64,000 nucleotides of DNA from Cloacibacterium normanense (GTDB lineage Bacteria; Bacteroidota; Bacteroidia; Flavobacteriales; Weeksellaceae): the NCBI RefSeq assembly GCF_002943105.1, contig NZ_PTPZ01000009.1, positions 54,583 to 118,582 on the forward strand, written 5' to 3'. Made by a program: the position numbers and the translations under genes. Shown piece by piece: positions 34,725 through 43,992 of this stretch (position 1 is the stretch's first letter; each line of letters opens with the position of its first letter). A model generated the notes under the pieces. That model saw only the letters and a list, made by a program, of their open reading frames with translations. It was not told the origin of the DNA and ran no database searches.

Positions 34725-35846
34725 ATGTCTGAAATTAAACTCAATACAATTCCTGAAGCAATAGAAGACCTTAAAAATGGTAAAGTAATCATCGTAGTAG
34801 ATGATGAAAACCGCGAAAATGAGGGCGATTTTCTTTCTGCTGCCGAACTTACTACTCCAGAAATCATCAATTTCATGACCATTCATGGTCGTGGTCTTAT
34901 TTGTACTCCACTTCCTGAAAAAAGATGTGATGAACTAGGTCTTGAAGCCATGGTTTCTAGAAGTACAGACCCGAAAGAAACTGCTTTTACCGTTTCTATC
35001 GATTTATTAGGAGACGGTGTTTCTACAGGAATTTCGGCTAGTGATAGAGCAAAAACGATTTTGGCTTTGATGGACGAAAAGACCAAGCCAACAGATTTCA
35101 TGAGACCTGGTCACATTTTTCCGCTTCGTGCAAAAACGGGTGGCGTTCTAAAAAGAGCTGGCCATACAGAAGCTGCGATTGATTTAACCAAATTAGCTGG
35201 ACTGAAAGAAGGTGGTGTCATCTGCGAAATTATGAACGAAGATGGAACCATGGCAAGATTACCAGAATTGGTGGTTTTGGCTAAAAAGTTAGACCTTAAA
35301 ATCATTTCTATCGAAGATTTAATCAATTACCAATTGAAAAAAGGTGATTTGGTAAACGAAATAGAGTCTAGAAGAGTAAAAACCGCTTTCGGGGAGTTTG
35401 ATTTCCATGCATTCCAAGAAAAACATACAGACCAAATTCACTTTGCTTTAACCAAAGGAAATTGGGAAATAGATGACCCTGTTTTAGTAAGAGTTCAGTC
35501 TTCTAGTGCTTATTTTGATGTTTTAAGCAGATTGATTAACGGTGAAAATCCTCAACTGGAAAAAGTAACCAATATGATTAATGCGGAAGGAAAAGGAGCG
35601 CTTATTTTCATCAATAATGTGTCTAATGCAGAACTCACGATGAGAAAATTACAACAATTCTTGAATTATCAAGACGGACAAGTTGCAAGACCAACGCTTA
35701 CTGCTAATTTCATAGAATACGGAATTGGAACTCAAATTCTTAAAAAATTAGGTATTACTAAATTCAGAGTGATTACTCAAAATCCTAATCAGAAACCGCT
35801 TGTGGCTGGTTATGGTGTAGAAATTACCGAAATGGTACAGATGTAA
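34725..35846 (+). CDS. ribB: RibB with degenerate RibA domain (RibBX-like)
   Basis: The N-terminal half (about 1-200) is a complete 3,4-dihydroxy-2-butanone-4-phosphate synthase, with the metal/catalytic motif DDENRENEGD near residue 25 and later GHIFPLRA and GHTEAAIDL. The C-terminal half (about 210-373) has the fold of GTP cyclohydrolase II but no cysteine at all: the zinc motif C-x10-C-x-C and the RQEGRGIGL loop are replaced (QSSSAYFD..., INNVSNAELT). It should make only the butanone phosphate. ATG 34725 is chosen because a TATATTTG promoter (34698-34705) precedes it. Confidence 0.92.
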   Translation: MSEIKLNTIPEAIEDLKNGKVIIVVDDENRENEGDFLSAAELTTPEIINFMTIHGRGLICTPLPEKRCDELGLEAMVSRSTDPKETAFTVSIDLLGDGVSTGISASDRAKTILALMDEKTKPTDFMRPGHIFPLRAKTGGVLKRAGHTEAAIDLTKLAGLKEGGVICEIMNEDGTMARLPELVVLAKKLDLKIISIEDLINYQLKKGDLVNEIESRRVKTAFGEFDFHAFQEKHTDQIHFALTKGNWEIDDPVLVRVQSSSAYFDVLSRLINGENPQLEKVTNMINAEGKGALIFINNVSNAELTMRKLQQFLNYQDGQVARPTLTANFIEYGIGTQILKKLGITKFRVITQNPNQKPLVAGYGVEITEMVQM

Positions 35847-35866
35847 AATCTTAAAAATATTAATCG

Positions 35867-35896
35867 AAAATAGCGTAGAATTTTCTACGCTATTTT
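35867..35896 (+). terminator. Terminator after ribB
   Basis: AAAATAGCGTAGAA pairs with TTCTACGCTATTTT (35867-35880 with 35883-35896), a 14-bp stem with a minimal loop and a T-run. Confidence 0.85.
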
Positions 35897-35910
35897 TTTA
35901 TATTTACTAA

Positions 35911-36492
35911 ATGGAAACTAAGTTTTTCTCAACACAAGATGACTTCAGAAAATGGCTTGAAGAAAATCATCAGAAAGAATCTGAACTTTTGGTTGGTTTT
36001 TATAAAGTAGGAACTAAAAAATCAAGCATGACTTGGAGCGAATCTGTGGACCAAGCTTTATGTTTCGGATGGATTGATGGCATTAGAAAATCTATTGACA
36101 AAAAAAGTTATCAAATAAGATTTACGCCAAGAAAATCTATAAGCATTTGGAGCGCCGTCAACATAAAAAAAATAGAAGAACTCACCGAAAAAGGACTCAT
36201 GTTTCCCGCAGGAATTGCCGCTTTTGAAAAAAGAAAAGAACACAAATCGAAAATTTATTCGCACGAAAATAATCCTAAAGAATTTCCTGAAGAATTTTTA
36301 AAACTTTTTAAAGCCCATAAAAAAGCTTGGCAATATTTTGAAAACTTAGCCCCTTCTTACAAGAAAATATCTATACATTGGGTAATAAATGCTAAACAAG
36401 AAGTGACTCAATTAAAAAGACTTCAGCAATTAATTGCCGATTCTGAAAACCAAACCAACGCTTGGAAAGATAATAAATACACAAAAAAATAG
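35911..36492 (+). CDS. YdeI/OmpD-associated family protein
   Basis: A 193-residue cytosolic protein of the YdeI family ('bacteriocin-protection, YdeI/OmpD-associated'). The conserved blocks SWSESVDQALCFGWIDGIRKSIDKKSY and QIRFTPRKSISIWSAVNIKK, plus helical repeats to the end, are present. The biochemical role is unknown; names derive from E. coli phenotypes. Its stop lies inside a hairpin shared with the 3' end of convergent fmt. Confidence 0.85.
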   Translation: METKFFSTQDDFRKWLEENHQKESELLVGFYKVGTKKSSMTWSESVDQALCFGWIDGIRKSIDKKSYQIRFTPRKSISIWSAVNIKKIEELTEKGLMFPAGIAAFEKRKEHKSKIYSHENNPKEFPEEFLKLFKAHKKAWQYFENLAPSYKKISIHWVINAKQEVTQLKRLQQLIADSENQTNAWKDNKYTKK

Positions 36493-36512
36493 CGCCTTTA
36501 TTGCGCTATTTT
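36486..36512. terminator. Bidirectional terminator inside two gene ends
   Basis: AAAATAGCGC (36486-36495) pairs with GCGCTATTTT (36503-36512) around an 8-nt loop. It contains the stop codons of both the YdeI-family gene (36490-36492) and fmt (36498-36500), with A/T tails on both sides. Confidence 0.82.
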
Positions 36513-37448
36513 TATATTCTCGAAACTGTGAAATCCGTTTAAGAAATCTTTCACATTCATTCGTTTTTTTCCTTCTAACTGAACTTCTGTAGGCTGATAA
36601 AAGCCATCTTTGGTATAAATTCTAAAAATATTTTTAGAAATTTCTAGAGTTCCAGCCGTTTTCTGATGTTCTGAAACTTCAAAAGTTCCTGCATAAATCT
36701 TCAAACCTTTTGTTTCTTCACCGATTTTCAAAGTGGTAAAAGCGCAAGGATAAGGCGACATTCCTCTGATGAAATTATGAACCTTAACCGTTTCTTGATT
36801 CCAATGAATTCTCGTGTCTTCTTTGAAAATTTTGAAAGCATTTTTAGGTTCTGCAACTTGTGGTTGGGGTTGTTCTGTGATTGAATTTTCAGCTAAACCA
36901 TCTAATGTTTTCACTACCAGTTTTGCACCCATTTCCATCAATCGATCATGCAAACTTCCTGCATTTTCATCTGGTGAAATAGGCAATTCTTCTTGCAAAA
37001 GAATGTTTCCTTCATCTATCTTTTCATTGATAAAGAAAGTTGTAGCACCCGTTTTTTCTTCGCCGTTGATAATCGCAAAATTGATTGGAGCCGCACCTCT
37101 GTAATCAGGCAATAAACTTGCGTGAAGATTGAAAGTTCCCATTTTTGGCATTTCAAATAATACTTTTGGCATCATTCTAAAGGCTACCACCACGAAAACA
37201 TCCGCATCTAGCTTTCTCATTTCTTCCAAAAATTCTGGATTTCTGAGTTTCTCTGGCTGAAAAATAGGCAAATTATTTTCTACGGCGTATTTTTTAACAG
37301 GAGATTCGGTTAATTTTTGTCCACGACCAGAAGGTTTATCTGCAACAGTAACTACTCCCACGATTTCGTGATGAGAATGATGAATTGCTTCTAAAGATTT
37401 TGCGGCAAAATCTGGCGTCCCGAAAAAAACAACTTTTAAATTTTTCAT
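36498..37448 (-). CDS. fmt: Methionyl-tRNA formyltransferase
   Basis: Formylates initiator Met-tRNA using 10-formyl-tetrahydrofolate. The 316-residue protein has FGTPDFAA near the start, the formyltransferase core with HASLLPDYRGAAPINFAI, whose Asn/His/Asp catalytic residues are in order, and the C-terminal OB-like domain (about 210-316). No def gene is adjacent. Between it and recQ are two GCTCC/GGAGC palindromes. Confidence 0.96.
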   Translation of the reverse strand: MKNLKVVFFGTPDFAAKSLEAIHHSHHEIVGVVTVADKPSGRGQKLTESPVKKYAVENNLPIFQPEKLRNPEFLEEMRKLDADVFVVVAFRMMPKVLFEMPKMGTFNLHASLLPDYRGAAPINFAIINGEEKTGATTFFINEKIDEGNILLQEELPISPDENAGSLHDRLMEMGAKLVVKTLDGLAENSITEQPQPQVAEPKNAFKIFKEDTRIHWNQETVKVHNFIRGMSPYPCAFTTLKIGEETKGLKIYAGTFEVSEHQKTAGTLEISKNIFRIYTKDGFYQPTEVQLEGKKRMNVKDFLNGFHSFENIKIAQ

Positions 37449-37458
37449 ATTTTGTATC

Positions 37459-37524
37459 GCTCCTACGGAGCTTTTCTCTTTTTTTAAAAAATTTCTACAA
37501 ACCTTTCGCTCCTATGGAGCGAAA
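37459..37524. repeat. Twin GCTCC/GGAGC palindromes
   Basis: A 13-nt palindrome (37459-37471, loop TAC) and a 21-nt palindrome (37504-37524, arms TTTCGCTCC/GGAGCGAAA, loop TAT) share the same core and lie 32 nt apart in the recQ-fmt gap. The larger one may end recQ transcription; two copies suggest a repeat family. Confidence 0.75.
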
Positions 37525-37528
37525 CTTA

Positions 37529-39430
37529 TTATCGTATAGTATACGTTCTAAAATCTAACATTCTAATTTTTCCTAAATCAAGCAAAAAGATAAGCACTTC
37601 TTGAATTTTCTCTCTGGAATATTCTAACAAAATAGCATTTAAATCATCTAAAGTTGCTGGTTTTTGCTGTAGAATATCTAGAATTTGTCTTTCTGCACTA
37701 ATAGGATTGGTTTTAGGATTTTTGGCGGTGCAAACATAGCAATTTCCGCAGTTTTTCGTCTCTTTTTCGCCGAAATAAGTAAGAATAAGTTTCATTTTAC
37801 AGCAATCGTGATTTCTGGTGTAAAATTTCATTTCTTCCCATTTCTGCAATTTATTTTTCTGAATTTGCTCGAAAAGATTCCACCATTTCCCAGAAAAAGT
37901 TCGGTCTTCTCTAGGTTTCAAAAATTTGATAGAATCTAAACTTCCGTCTAGATAATCTATATATCCTTTATGGTGAATTTCTTTCAGTCTTTCTTTAAGT
38001 TCTTGCGCGGCAACTCCTAATTTTTTGCAAGTATTCGCTTCGCTAAACTGAACTCTGTGCCTAGACAAACCGTCAACACATCTGAGCAATAATTCTATAA
38101 AATAACTGTCCTTTTTCTGCAAATTTTCTAAATCATTTACCTCAAATTTCAATTCTAAAGTAGATAAATTTTTAGAAGTATTGAGATAAATTAATTCTTG
38201 ATTATGCAGAAAATTAAGTACATTTCTAATCTTGGCTTGAGAGATTTTAGTAAAGTTTTGAATTTTAGAAATGTTCAGTTCAAAAATATTTTCTGGTAAT
38301 TCATTTTCGGCAATCATGAAAGTAGAATACAGATAAGAAATTACTTTCAAAAACTCTGATTTAGAAGGAGTTTGATTATAAAAAACATCGTCTAAATTTA
38401 GTAATTCTTGCTCATTCCAAAGTAAAAAAGCATAACTTTTCTCGCCATCTCTACCTGCTCTTCCGATTTCCTGATAGTAGTTTTCTAAGGATGGCGCTGG
38501 TGAAAGATGGATTACAAATCTCACATTTTCTTTATCAATTCCCATCCCAAAAGCGTTGGTAGAAATCAATACATTTTGGTTGCTTTTGAGCCATTTTTCT
38601 TGCTTCTGATGTTTTTCTTTCACAGAAAGTCCTGCGTGAAAAAAATCTACATTTTTGAGTTTATTTTTTTGCAAAAACTCCGTTAAATTTTCAGCTTCTT
38701 TTCTGGTTCTGGTGTAAATAATCCCTGAATTTTGGTTGTGTTTTAACAAATCTAAAACTCTCTGATATTTATCTGCTACTTCATCATTAAAAATGCTGAT
38801 ATTCTCTCTTTTAAAACTTTTTCTAAAAATTTGATATTGAGTAAATCCTAATTTCAGTTTAATGTCTTCTAAAACTTTTGGAGTCGCTGTAGCTGTAAGC
38901 GCAAGACAAGGAACATTCTTAAAAAGCGTTCTGAAATTTTTAATATTTTGATAACTCGGTCTGAAATCTTGTCCCCATTCAGAAATACAGTGCGCTTCAT
39001 CTACTGCAATAAATGAAATCTGAATTTCTTCAATTCTTTCTAAAAATTGGCGATTTTGTAGTCTTTCTGGAGAAATATAAAGCAATTTGGTAATTCCTTC
39101 TATGCATCTGCCGTAAATTTCTTCTTGTTGCAATTCATCTAATTCCGAACTTAAATATTCTGCCTCTATTCCTCTTAATTTCAACTGCTGAACTTGGTCT
39201 TTCATTAAAGCCAAAAGTGGAGAAATCACCAAACAAGTGCCTTCTAAAACCAAAGCTGGAAGCTGATAACAAAGAGATTTACCACCACCAGTTGGTAAAA
39301 GTGCAATGGTATCTTTACCTGCAATAACCGCATGAATGATGTCTTGTTGTGAATCCCTGAAATCTTGATATCCCCAAAAATGAGAAAGGGTTTTCTGTGT
39401 GAGTTCAGCTAAATAATGAGAAGATTGCAT
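37529..39430 (-). CDS. recQ: RecQ-family ATP-dependent DNA helicase (no HRDC)
   Basis: 3'-5' DNA helicase of recombination and repair. The two RecA-like domains carry PTGGGKSLCYQ (Walker A) and VDEAHCISEWG (motif II); the RQC region has the zinc cysteines CCKMK and CGNCYVC at about 535-575. The protein ends in a short winged-helix-like tail (about 580-633). The HRDC domain of E. coli RecQ is absent, typical of the second RecQ of Bacteroidota. It starts at ATG 39430, single gene. Confidence 0.92.
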   Translation of the reverse strand: MQSSHYLAELTQKTLSHFWGYQDFRDSQQDIIHAVIAGKDTIALLPTGGGKSLCYQLPALVLEGTCLVISPLLALMKDQVQQLKLRGIEAEYLSSELDELQQEEIYGRCIEGITKLLYISPERLQNRQFLERIEEIQISFIAVDEAHCISEWGQDFRPSYQNIKNFRTLFKNVPCLALTATATPKVLEDIKLKLGFTQYQIFRKSFKRENISIFNDEVADKYQRVLDLLKHNQNSGIIYTRTRKEAENLTEFLQKNKLKNVDFFHAGLSVKEKHQKQEKWLKSNQNVLISTNAFGMGIDKENVRFVIHLSPAPSLENYYQEIGRAGRDGEKSYAFLLWNEQELLNLDDVFYNQTPSKSEFLKVISYLYSTFMIAENELPENIFELNISKIQNFTKISQAKIRNVLNFLHNQELIYLNTSKNLSTLELKFEVNDLENLQKKDSYFIELLLRCVDGLSRHRVQFSEANTCKKLGVAAQELKERLKEIHHKGYIDYLDGSLDSIKFLKPREDRTFSGKWWNLFEQIQKNKLQKWEEMKFYTRNHDCCKMKLILTYFGEKETKNCGNCYVCTAKNPKTNPISAERQILDILQQKPATLDDLNAILLEYSREKIQEVLIFLLDLGKIRMLDFRTYTIR

Positions 39431-39469
39431 TTGGTAAATTTAAGAATTTAGTTTAAAATTTTGTATAAA

Positions 39470-39494
39470 AAAAGCTGCGATAAACGCAGCTTTT
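39470..39494 (-). terminator. Terminator after the OmpA-like gene
   Basis: AAAAGCTGCG (39470-39479) pairs with CGCAGCTTTT (39485-39494), followed on the minus strand by T7. Confidence 0.85.
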
Positions 39495-39511
39495 AGTATT
39501 GATTTTAAAAA

Positions 39512-40585
39512 TTATTTAACTGGTGGTGTTATTGGACTAACTGGACAACCTTGATTTTCTACTGGCCCTGGAACTGTTACACATTTATCATGTAAATCTA
39601 TTACTCCATCTAAATCTGTATCTAAAGCTACACCAGCTCCATCTACTCTTGCTCCAACAGGCGTGTCTAGTTGTCTATCCCAATCATCACAAATTCCATC
39701 ATTATCTACATCACCTTTTTTACAAACTTCTACATCCACATTTTTATTATCTAGAACATCTAACTTATAATAAATCTCTTGAAGGGGGTCATACCACATC
39801 AAATGAGATTGATTTTTTCCTAATTTTAAAGAAATCCCTAATGTAGCATTGAAATAATTATCAGAAGTCTGATTATCTCTAGAATTTATTGGACTATCAT
39901 AACCATTATATCCTAAATCTGTATTTCCCAAATAATTACCACCTCCATCAAAAGAATCATCACCAGTAATAATGTACATCACTCTTCCTTCTATATCTAT
40001 TCTCCTATTAACTTTAAATTTAAGACCTGCTCCAGCCTGTCCAAATAATGATTTCATAGAAAAATCCTTATCAGTGATTACAGGAGCAGAAGCAGAACCT
40101 TCATCTTGTCTATATGTTTTATAAGCAAGAGTTCCAAATCCTGCATAACCGTGTAATGCCCATCTAAATGGTAAATCACTGTTAATTTTTCTTAACAAAT
40201 TTGATAAATTAATATCTCCAATTAAACTGATGGTTTGATATTTTGTTTTTGCTCCAACAGAATTAGCAGTTGAGCCTTCATTAATCTTTGATAGACCTTG
40301 GTTAGTTTCTCCCAAATCATATTGCAAATTAAGACCAAATGCGTGTGTAATCGCTTTATCTATGCTTAAATATGCAGAATAACCAAATAAATTTTTTCCT
40401 TTATTAAAAGAATTTAAATCTGCTGAATGCATTACTGGAACTCCAAATCCTGCGGATATTCCCCACTCATTAAATTTCTTTTCTTTATTTTCTATAGGCT
40501 GCTTAGAACTCTCTTCCTTCTGCTGTCCAAAAAAAGCAATGGGAAGAACTCCAATTAGAGCTATAAAGACTAATTTTAATTTCAT
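39512..40585 (-). CDS. OmpA-like outer membrane protein without OmpA domain
   Basis: A 357-residue outer-membrane protein: signal peptide (about 1-20, ending FFGQQ), a beta-barrel of eight or more strands (about 40-275), then thrombospondin type 3 calcium-binding repeats (DVDNDGICDDWD and DTDLDGVIDLHD). The relatives I know continue with an OmpA peptidoglycan-binding domain of about 110 residues after this point; here the reading frame stops at PVSPITPPVK and a terminator follows at once. It therefore cannot anchor to peptidoglycan in the usual way. No frameshift remnant is seen downstream. Confidence 0.85.
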   Translation of the reverse strand: MKLKLVFIALIGVLPIAFFGQQKEESSKQPIENKEKKFNEWGISAGFGVPVMHSADLNSFNKGKNLFGYSAYLSIDKAITHAFGLNLQYDLGETNQGLSKINEGSTANSVGAKTKYQTISLIGDINLSNLLRKINSDLPFRWALHGYAGFGTLAYKTYRQDEGSASAPVITDKDFSMKSLFGQAGAGLKFKVNRRIDIEGRVMYIITGDDSFDGGGNYLGNTDLGYNGYDSPINSRDNQTSDNYFNATLGISLKLGKNQSHLMWYDPLQEIYYKLDVLDNKNVDVEVCKKGDVDNDGICDDWDRQLDTPVGARVDGAGVALDTDLDGVIDLHDKCVTVPGPVENQGCPVSPITPPVK

Positions 40586-40737
40586 AAATGTTTTTTTAGA
40601 AAATTTAAAGTAAAGATTTCAACCCATAGAAAACTATTAAAAATAACTTGAGCTTTTCATTTTCTCTTTTTGAGAATAATATATCAAAATTATTATTTTT
40701 TTTGATGTAAATAATATTTTTTTTGCTTTTTTTTATT

Positions 40738-41163
40738 TTATTTCTCCACATTTAAGCTTTCTAATATTTTTCTAGAAAACTCTCTTTCTAATAAATGCTT
40801 TGTATGAGGAATTTTCAACTTCTTAGAATCATAAATTATACCATTAAAAGTTACAATATCTATATCTATAATTCTATCTTCGTATTTCCCTAAAACCATA
40901 GAATCATAATTGCGTCCCATATCTTTTTCAATTATTTTTATCTTCTTTAACAATTCGCATGGAGAATGTGAAGTAACTAAAACTAATGCCATATTCCTAA
41001 AAACATTAGAACTTTCAAACTCTACTGGTTGAGTTTCTATCATTTCTGATGATTTTATGATATTTCCCAAGCAATTTTCTATTTTTGCAATCGCTCGGTT
41101 TAAATTAGACTTGGTATTTCCTAAATTGCTACCGAGTAACAAAACCACATAATGTAACGACAT
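40738..41163 (-). CDS. folK: 2-amino-4-hydroxy-6-hydroxymethyldihydropteridine pyrophosphokinase
   Basis: Folate pathway kinase (HPPK) transferring pyrophosphate from ATP to the pterin. The 141-residue protein has LLGSNLGNTKSNL, ETQPVEFESSNVFRNMALVLVT and the metal-binding DRIIDIDIVTFNG motif. The C-terminus LEREFSRKILE matches the family end. It is divergent from sppA with only 32 nt between starts, so promoters must overlap. Confidence 0.94.
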   Translation of the reverse strand: MSLHYVVLLLGSNLGNTKSNLNRAIAKIENCLGNIIKSSEMIETQPVEFESSNVFRNMALVLVTSHSPCELLKKIKIIEKDMGRNYDSMVLGKYEDRIIDIDIVTFNGIIYDSKKLKIPHTKHLLEREFSRKILESLNVEK

Positions 41164-41195
41164 ATTATTGAATAATTAAGTTTTCAAAAATTATT

Positions 41196-42947
41196 ATGAA
41201 AGATTTTATAAAAAATGTATTTGCAAATATAGTAGCCATTCTTTTAATCGGAGCCGTTTTGTTAGGAATAATGATCATGATTTTCGTAGTAAGTGCTATG
41301 AGTGGCGACCAAAAGCCTTTTGTAGAAAACAACTCGGTTCTTACTATTAATTTCAAAGGAAACATTCTAGACTCTTACACCGAAAAAGAAGAAAGCATTT
41401 TCGATTTTGGGCAAAACAAAGACGTACTCCTTTTAGACGTAGTAAATGCCATTAACAATGCAAAAAAAGATGAAAAAATCAAAGGTATTAGCATAGAAGT
41501 TGACAATTTACCTGCAGGAATCACTCAAGTTGATGATATAAGAGCTGCCATCGAAGATTTTAAAAAATCAGGAAAGTTTGTGTATGCTTATGGTAATAAT
41601 ATGTCTCAAGGTTCATATTATCTTGCTTCTGTTGCGGATAAACTATATCTAAATCCTGTGGGAATGGTGGAATTAAAAGGATTGTCTACAGAAGTAACAT
41701 TCCTAAAAGATTTTGCAGCAAAATACGGAATTGGCGTAGATGTCATCAGACACGGAAAATTCAAAGCTGCAGTAGAACCATTTATCAGAAATGACATTTC
41801 TCCTGAAAACAAAGAACAACTTTCTACACTTCTCAATGACATTTGGGGAAATATATCTACTAAAATTAAAACTTCTAGAAAACTAGACGATGCTACTTTC
41901 AAAACCGCAGTAGACAGTTTATACGGTTTTATGCCAGAATTAGTGGTGAAAAAAAAATTAGCAGACCAACTTTTACAGAAATCTGAATACGAAAACCTAA
42001 TTAAAAAACAACTCAAGTTAAAGTCTGATGAAAAAATCAACAGAATTTCTGTAAATAAATACATAAAATCACTAGACGAAGAAGAAAGTAGTGACAACAA
42101 AATTGCCGTTCTTTATGCCGCTGGAGAAATTTTCAATGGTGATGAATATCAAAATATTCACTCTGAAAAATATGTAAAATACATCAAAGATTTAGCAGAA
42201 GATGATGATATAAAAGCAGTGGTTTTGCGCGTAAATTCACCTGGTGGAAGCGGAAATGCTTCAGACGAAATCTTATTTGAATTACAACAACTTAAACTTA
42301 AAAAACCTCTAGTGGTTTCTTTTGGTGATTATGCAGCTTCTGGTGGTTATTATATCTCCATGGCTGCTGATAAAATCTATTCTTCACCTAATACTTTAAC
42401 GGGTTCTATCGGCGTTTTTGGCATGATTATGAATTTTAAAGATTTAGCCAATAGAAACGGAATTCGCTCTGACATTGTTTCCACTAATGCGAATTCGCAA
42501 GTTTATTCGCCACTTTCTGGAGCAGCTCCTGGAACTATTCCTATTTTAACCAGAAGCGTGGAAAGCACTTATAAAAGATTTGTATATTTTGTAACTCAAA
42601 ACAGAAAAAAATCTTTTGAACAGATTGATGCAATTGGCGGTGGTAGAGTTTGGAGCGGAACCAGAGCAAAACAATTAGGCTTGGTAGACGAATTAGGCTC
42701 GCTTCAACAAGCAATTAATTACGCTGCTACCAAAGCAAAATTGAAAGACTATTCACTAGACAGTTATCCAAGAAAATCTAGTCCGCTAGAAGAATTCTTC
42801 AAACAAACAGAAGAAGATGAAATCGCAGCAAGAGTAATTTCTAAAAAAGTAGGAAAAGAAAACTATGAACTCTTCCAAAAAATAACCAATCCAAAACTGA
42901 ATAACGGAGTACAAATGGCACTACCTTATCAGATTACGATTAAATAG
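41196..42947 (+). CDS. sppA: Signal peptide peptidase SppA (67K type)
   Basis: Membrane-bound protease that cleaves residual signal peptides and oligopeptides. It has an N-terminal membrane anchor (about 8-34) and two S49 domains. The catalytic dyad is Lys190 (HGKFKAAVEPF) and nucleophile Ser382 (AASGGYYIS), matching the Lys/Ser pair of the E. coli enzyme. Length 583 residues is normal for the tandem form. A bidirectional hairpin (42975-43009) separates it from ftsY. Confidence 0.95.
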   Translation: MKDFIKNVFANIVAILLIGAVLLGIMIMIFVVSAMSGDQKPFVENNSVLTINFKGNILDSYTEKEESIFDFGQNKDVLLLDVVNAINNAKKDEKIKGISIEVDNLPAGITQVDDIRAAIEDFKKSGKFVYAYGNNMSQGSYYLASVADKLYLNPVGMVELKGLSTEVTFLKDFAAKYGIGVDVIRHGKFKAAVEPFIRNDISPENKEQLSTLLNDIWGNISTKIKTSRKLDDATFKTAVDSLYGFMPELVVKKKLADQLLQKSEYENLIKKQLKLKSDEKINRISVNKYIKSLDEEESSDNKIAVLYAAGEIFNGDEYQNIHSEKYVKYIKDLAEDDDIKAVVLRVNSPGGSGNASDEILFELQQLKLKKPLVVSFGDYAASGGYYISMAADKIYSSPNTLTGSIGVFGMIMNFKDLANRNGIRSDIVSTNANSQVYSPLSGAAPGTIPILTRSVESTYKRFVYFVTQNRKKSFEQIDAIGGGRVWSGTRAKQLGLVDELGSLQQAINYAATKAKLKDYSLDSYPRKSSPLEEFFKQTEEDEIAARVISKKVGKENYELFQKITNPKLNNGVQMALPYQITIK

Positions 42948-42973
42948 CAAAACATTTCCATCCATATTAAAAC

Positions 42974-43010
42974 GAAATCGCCGTTTCAAAATTTTTGAAA
43001 CGGCGATTTT
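42974..43010. terminator. Bidirectional terminator between sppA and ftsY
   Basis: A near-perfect 18-bp stem (42974-42991 with 42993-43010; core ATCGCCGTTTC) has T-runs on the plus-strand side and A-runs opposite. Confidence 0.85.
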
Positions 43011-43030
43011 AATTTTTTATAAAATATGTC

Positions 43031-43987
43031 TTATGATCTCTTTTTAAAGAAAGAATCTACAAATTCTTCACCATTAAATAATTGCAAATCCTCCATTTTT
43101 TCGCCTACACCAATGTATTTTACAGGAATCTGAAACTGGTCTGAAATTCCAATGACTACACCTCCTTTTGCCGTTCCATCTAGCTTCGTTACAGCAAGAG
43201 CTGTAACTTCTGTAGCTGCAGTAAATTGTTTTGCTTGTTCAAAAGCGTTTTGACCAGTAGAACCATCTAAAACCAATAAAACTTCGTGTGGCGCTTCTGG
43301 TAAAACCTTCTGCATAACACGTTTAATCTTAGAAAGCTCATTCATCAAGTTGATTTTATTGTGCAATCTTCCTGCAGTATCAATGATGACTACATCTGCG
43401 TTTTGTGCTACAGCACTTTGAACTGTATCAAAAGCCACTGAAGCAGGATCAGAACCCATATTTTGCTTTACAATAGGAACACCTACTCTTTCACTCCAAA
43501 TCACCAATTGATCTACTGCTGCGGCTCTAAATGTGTCTGCAGCTCCCAAAACTACGTTTAAACCTTGAGATTTAAATTGATTAGCTAGTTTACCAATTGT
43601 AGTGGTTTTTCCTACTCCATTTACTCCAACCACCATAATCACGTATGGTTTTTTAGTTTCGTCTATATTTTTGGTTTGAGAATGTGGATTTTCTAAAAGC
43701 AAAGCAGAAATTTCTTCACGAAGAATTTTATCCAATTCAGACGTGTTTACATATTTATCTCTTTCTACTCGCGCTTCTATTCTTTCGATGATTTTTACAG
43801 TAGTATTTACACCTACATCCGAAGCAATGAGAACTTCTTCTAGCTCATCTAGAACCTCATCATCTACTTTAGATTTTCCGATTACAGCTCTAGAAATTTT
43901 ATCAAAAAAACCTTGACTCGATTTTTCTAAACCTTTGTCTAGAGATTCTTTTTCCTCCTTTTTAAATATATTTTTAAACCAACTCAT
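43031..43987 (-). CDS. ftsY: Signal recognition particle receptor FtsY
   Basis: SRP-receptor GTPase for co-translational membrane targeting. The NG domain is complete: GVNGVGKTTTIGKLA (G1), DTAGR (G3), TKLDGTAKGG (G4) and GVGEKMEDLQLF. Length 318 residues, with only a short N-terminal extension (MSWFKNIFKKEEKE) replacing the acidic A domain of E. coli; its amphipathic helix probably binds membrane. It is downstream of DUF4295-rpmG-rpmB. Confidence 0.97.
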   Translation of the reverse strand: MSWFKNIFKKEEKESLDKGLEKSSQGFFDKISRAVIGKSKVDDEVLDELEEVLIASDVGVNTTVKIIERIEARVERDKYVNTSELDKILREEISALLLENPHSQTKNIDETKKPYVIMVVGVNGVGKTTTIGKLANQFKSQGLNVVLGAADTFRAAAVDQLVIWSERVGVPIVKQNMGSDPASVAFDTVQSAVAQNADVVIIDTAGRLHNKINLMNELSKIKRVMQKVLPEAPHEVLLVLDGSTGQNAFEQAKQFTAATEVTALAVTKLDGTAKGGVVIGISDQFQIPVKYIGVGEKMEDLQLFNGEEFVDSFFKKRS

Positions 43988-43992
43988 ATATT

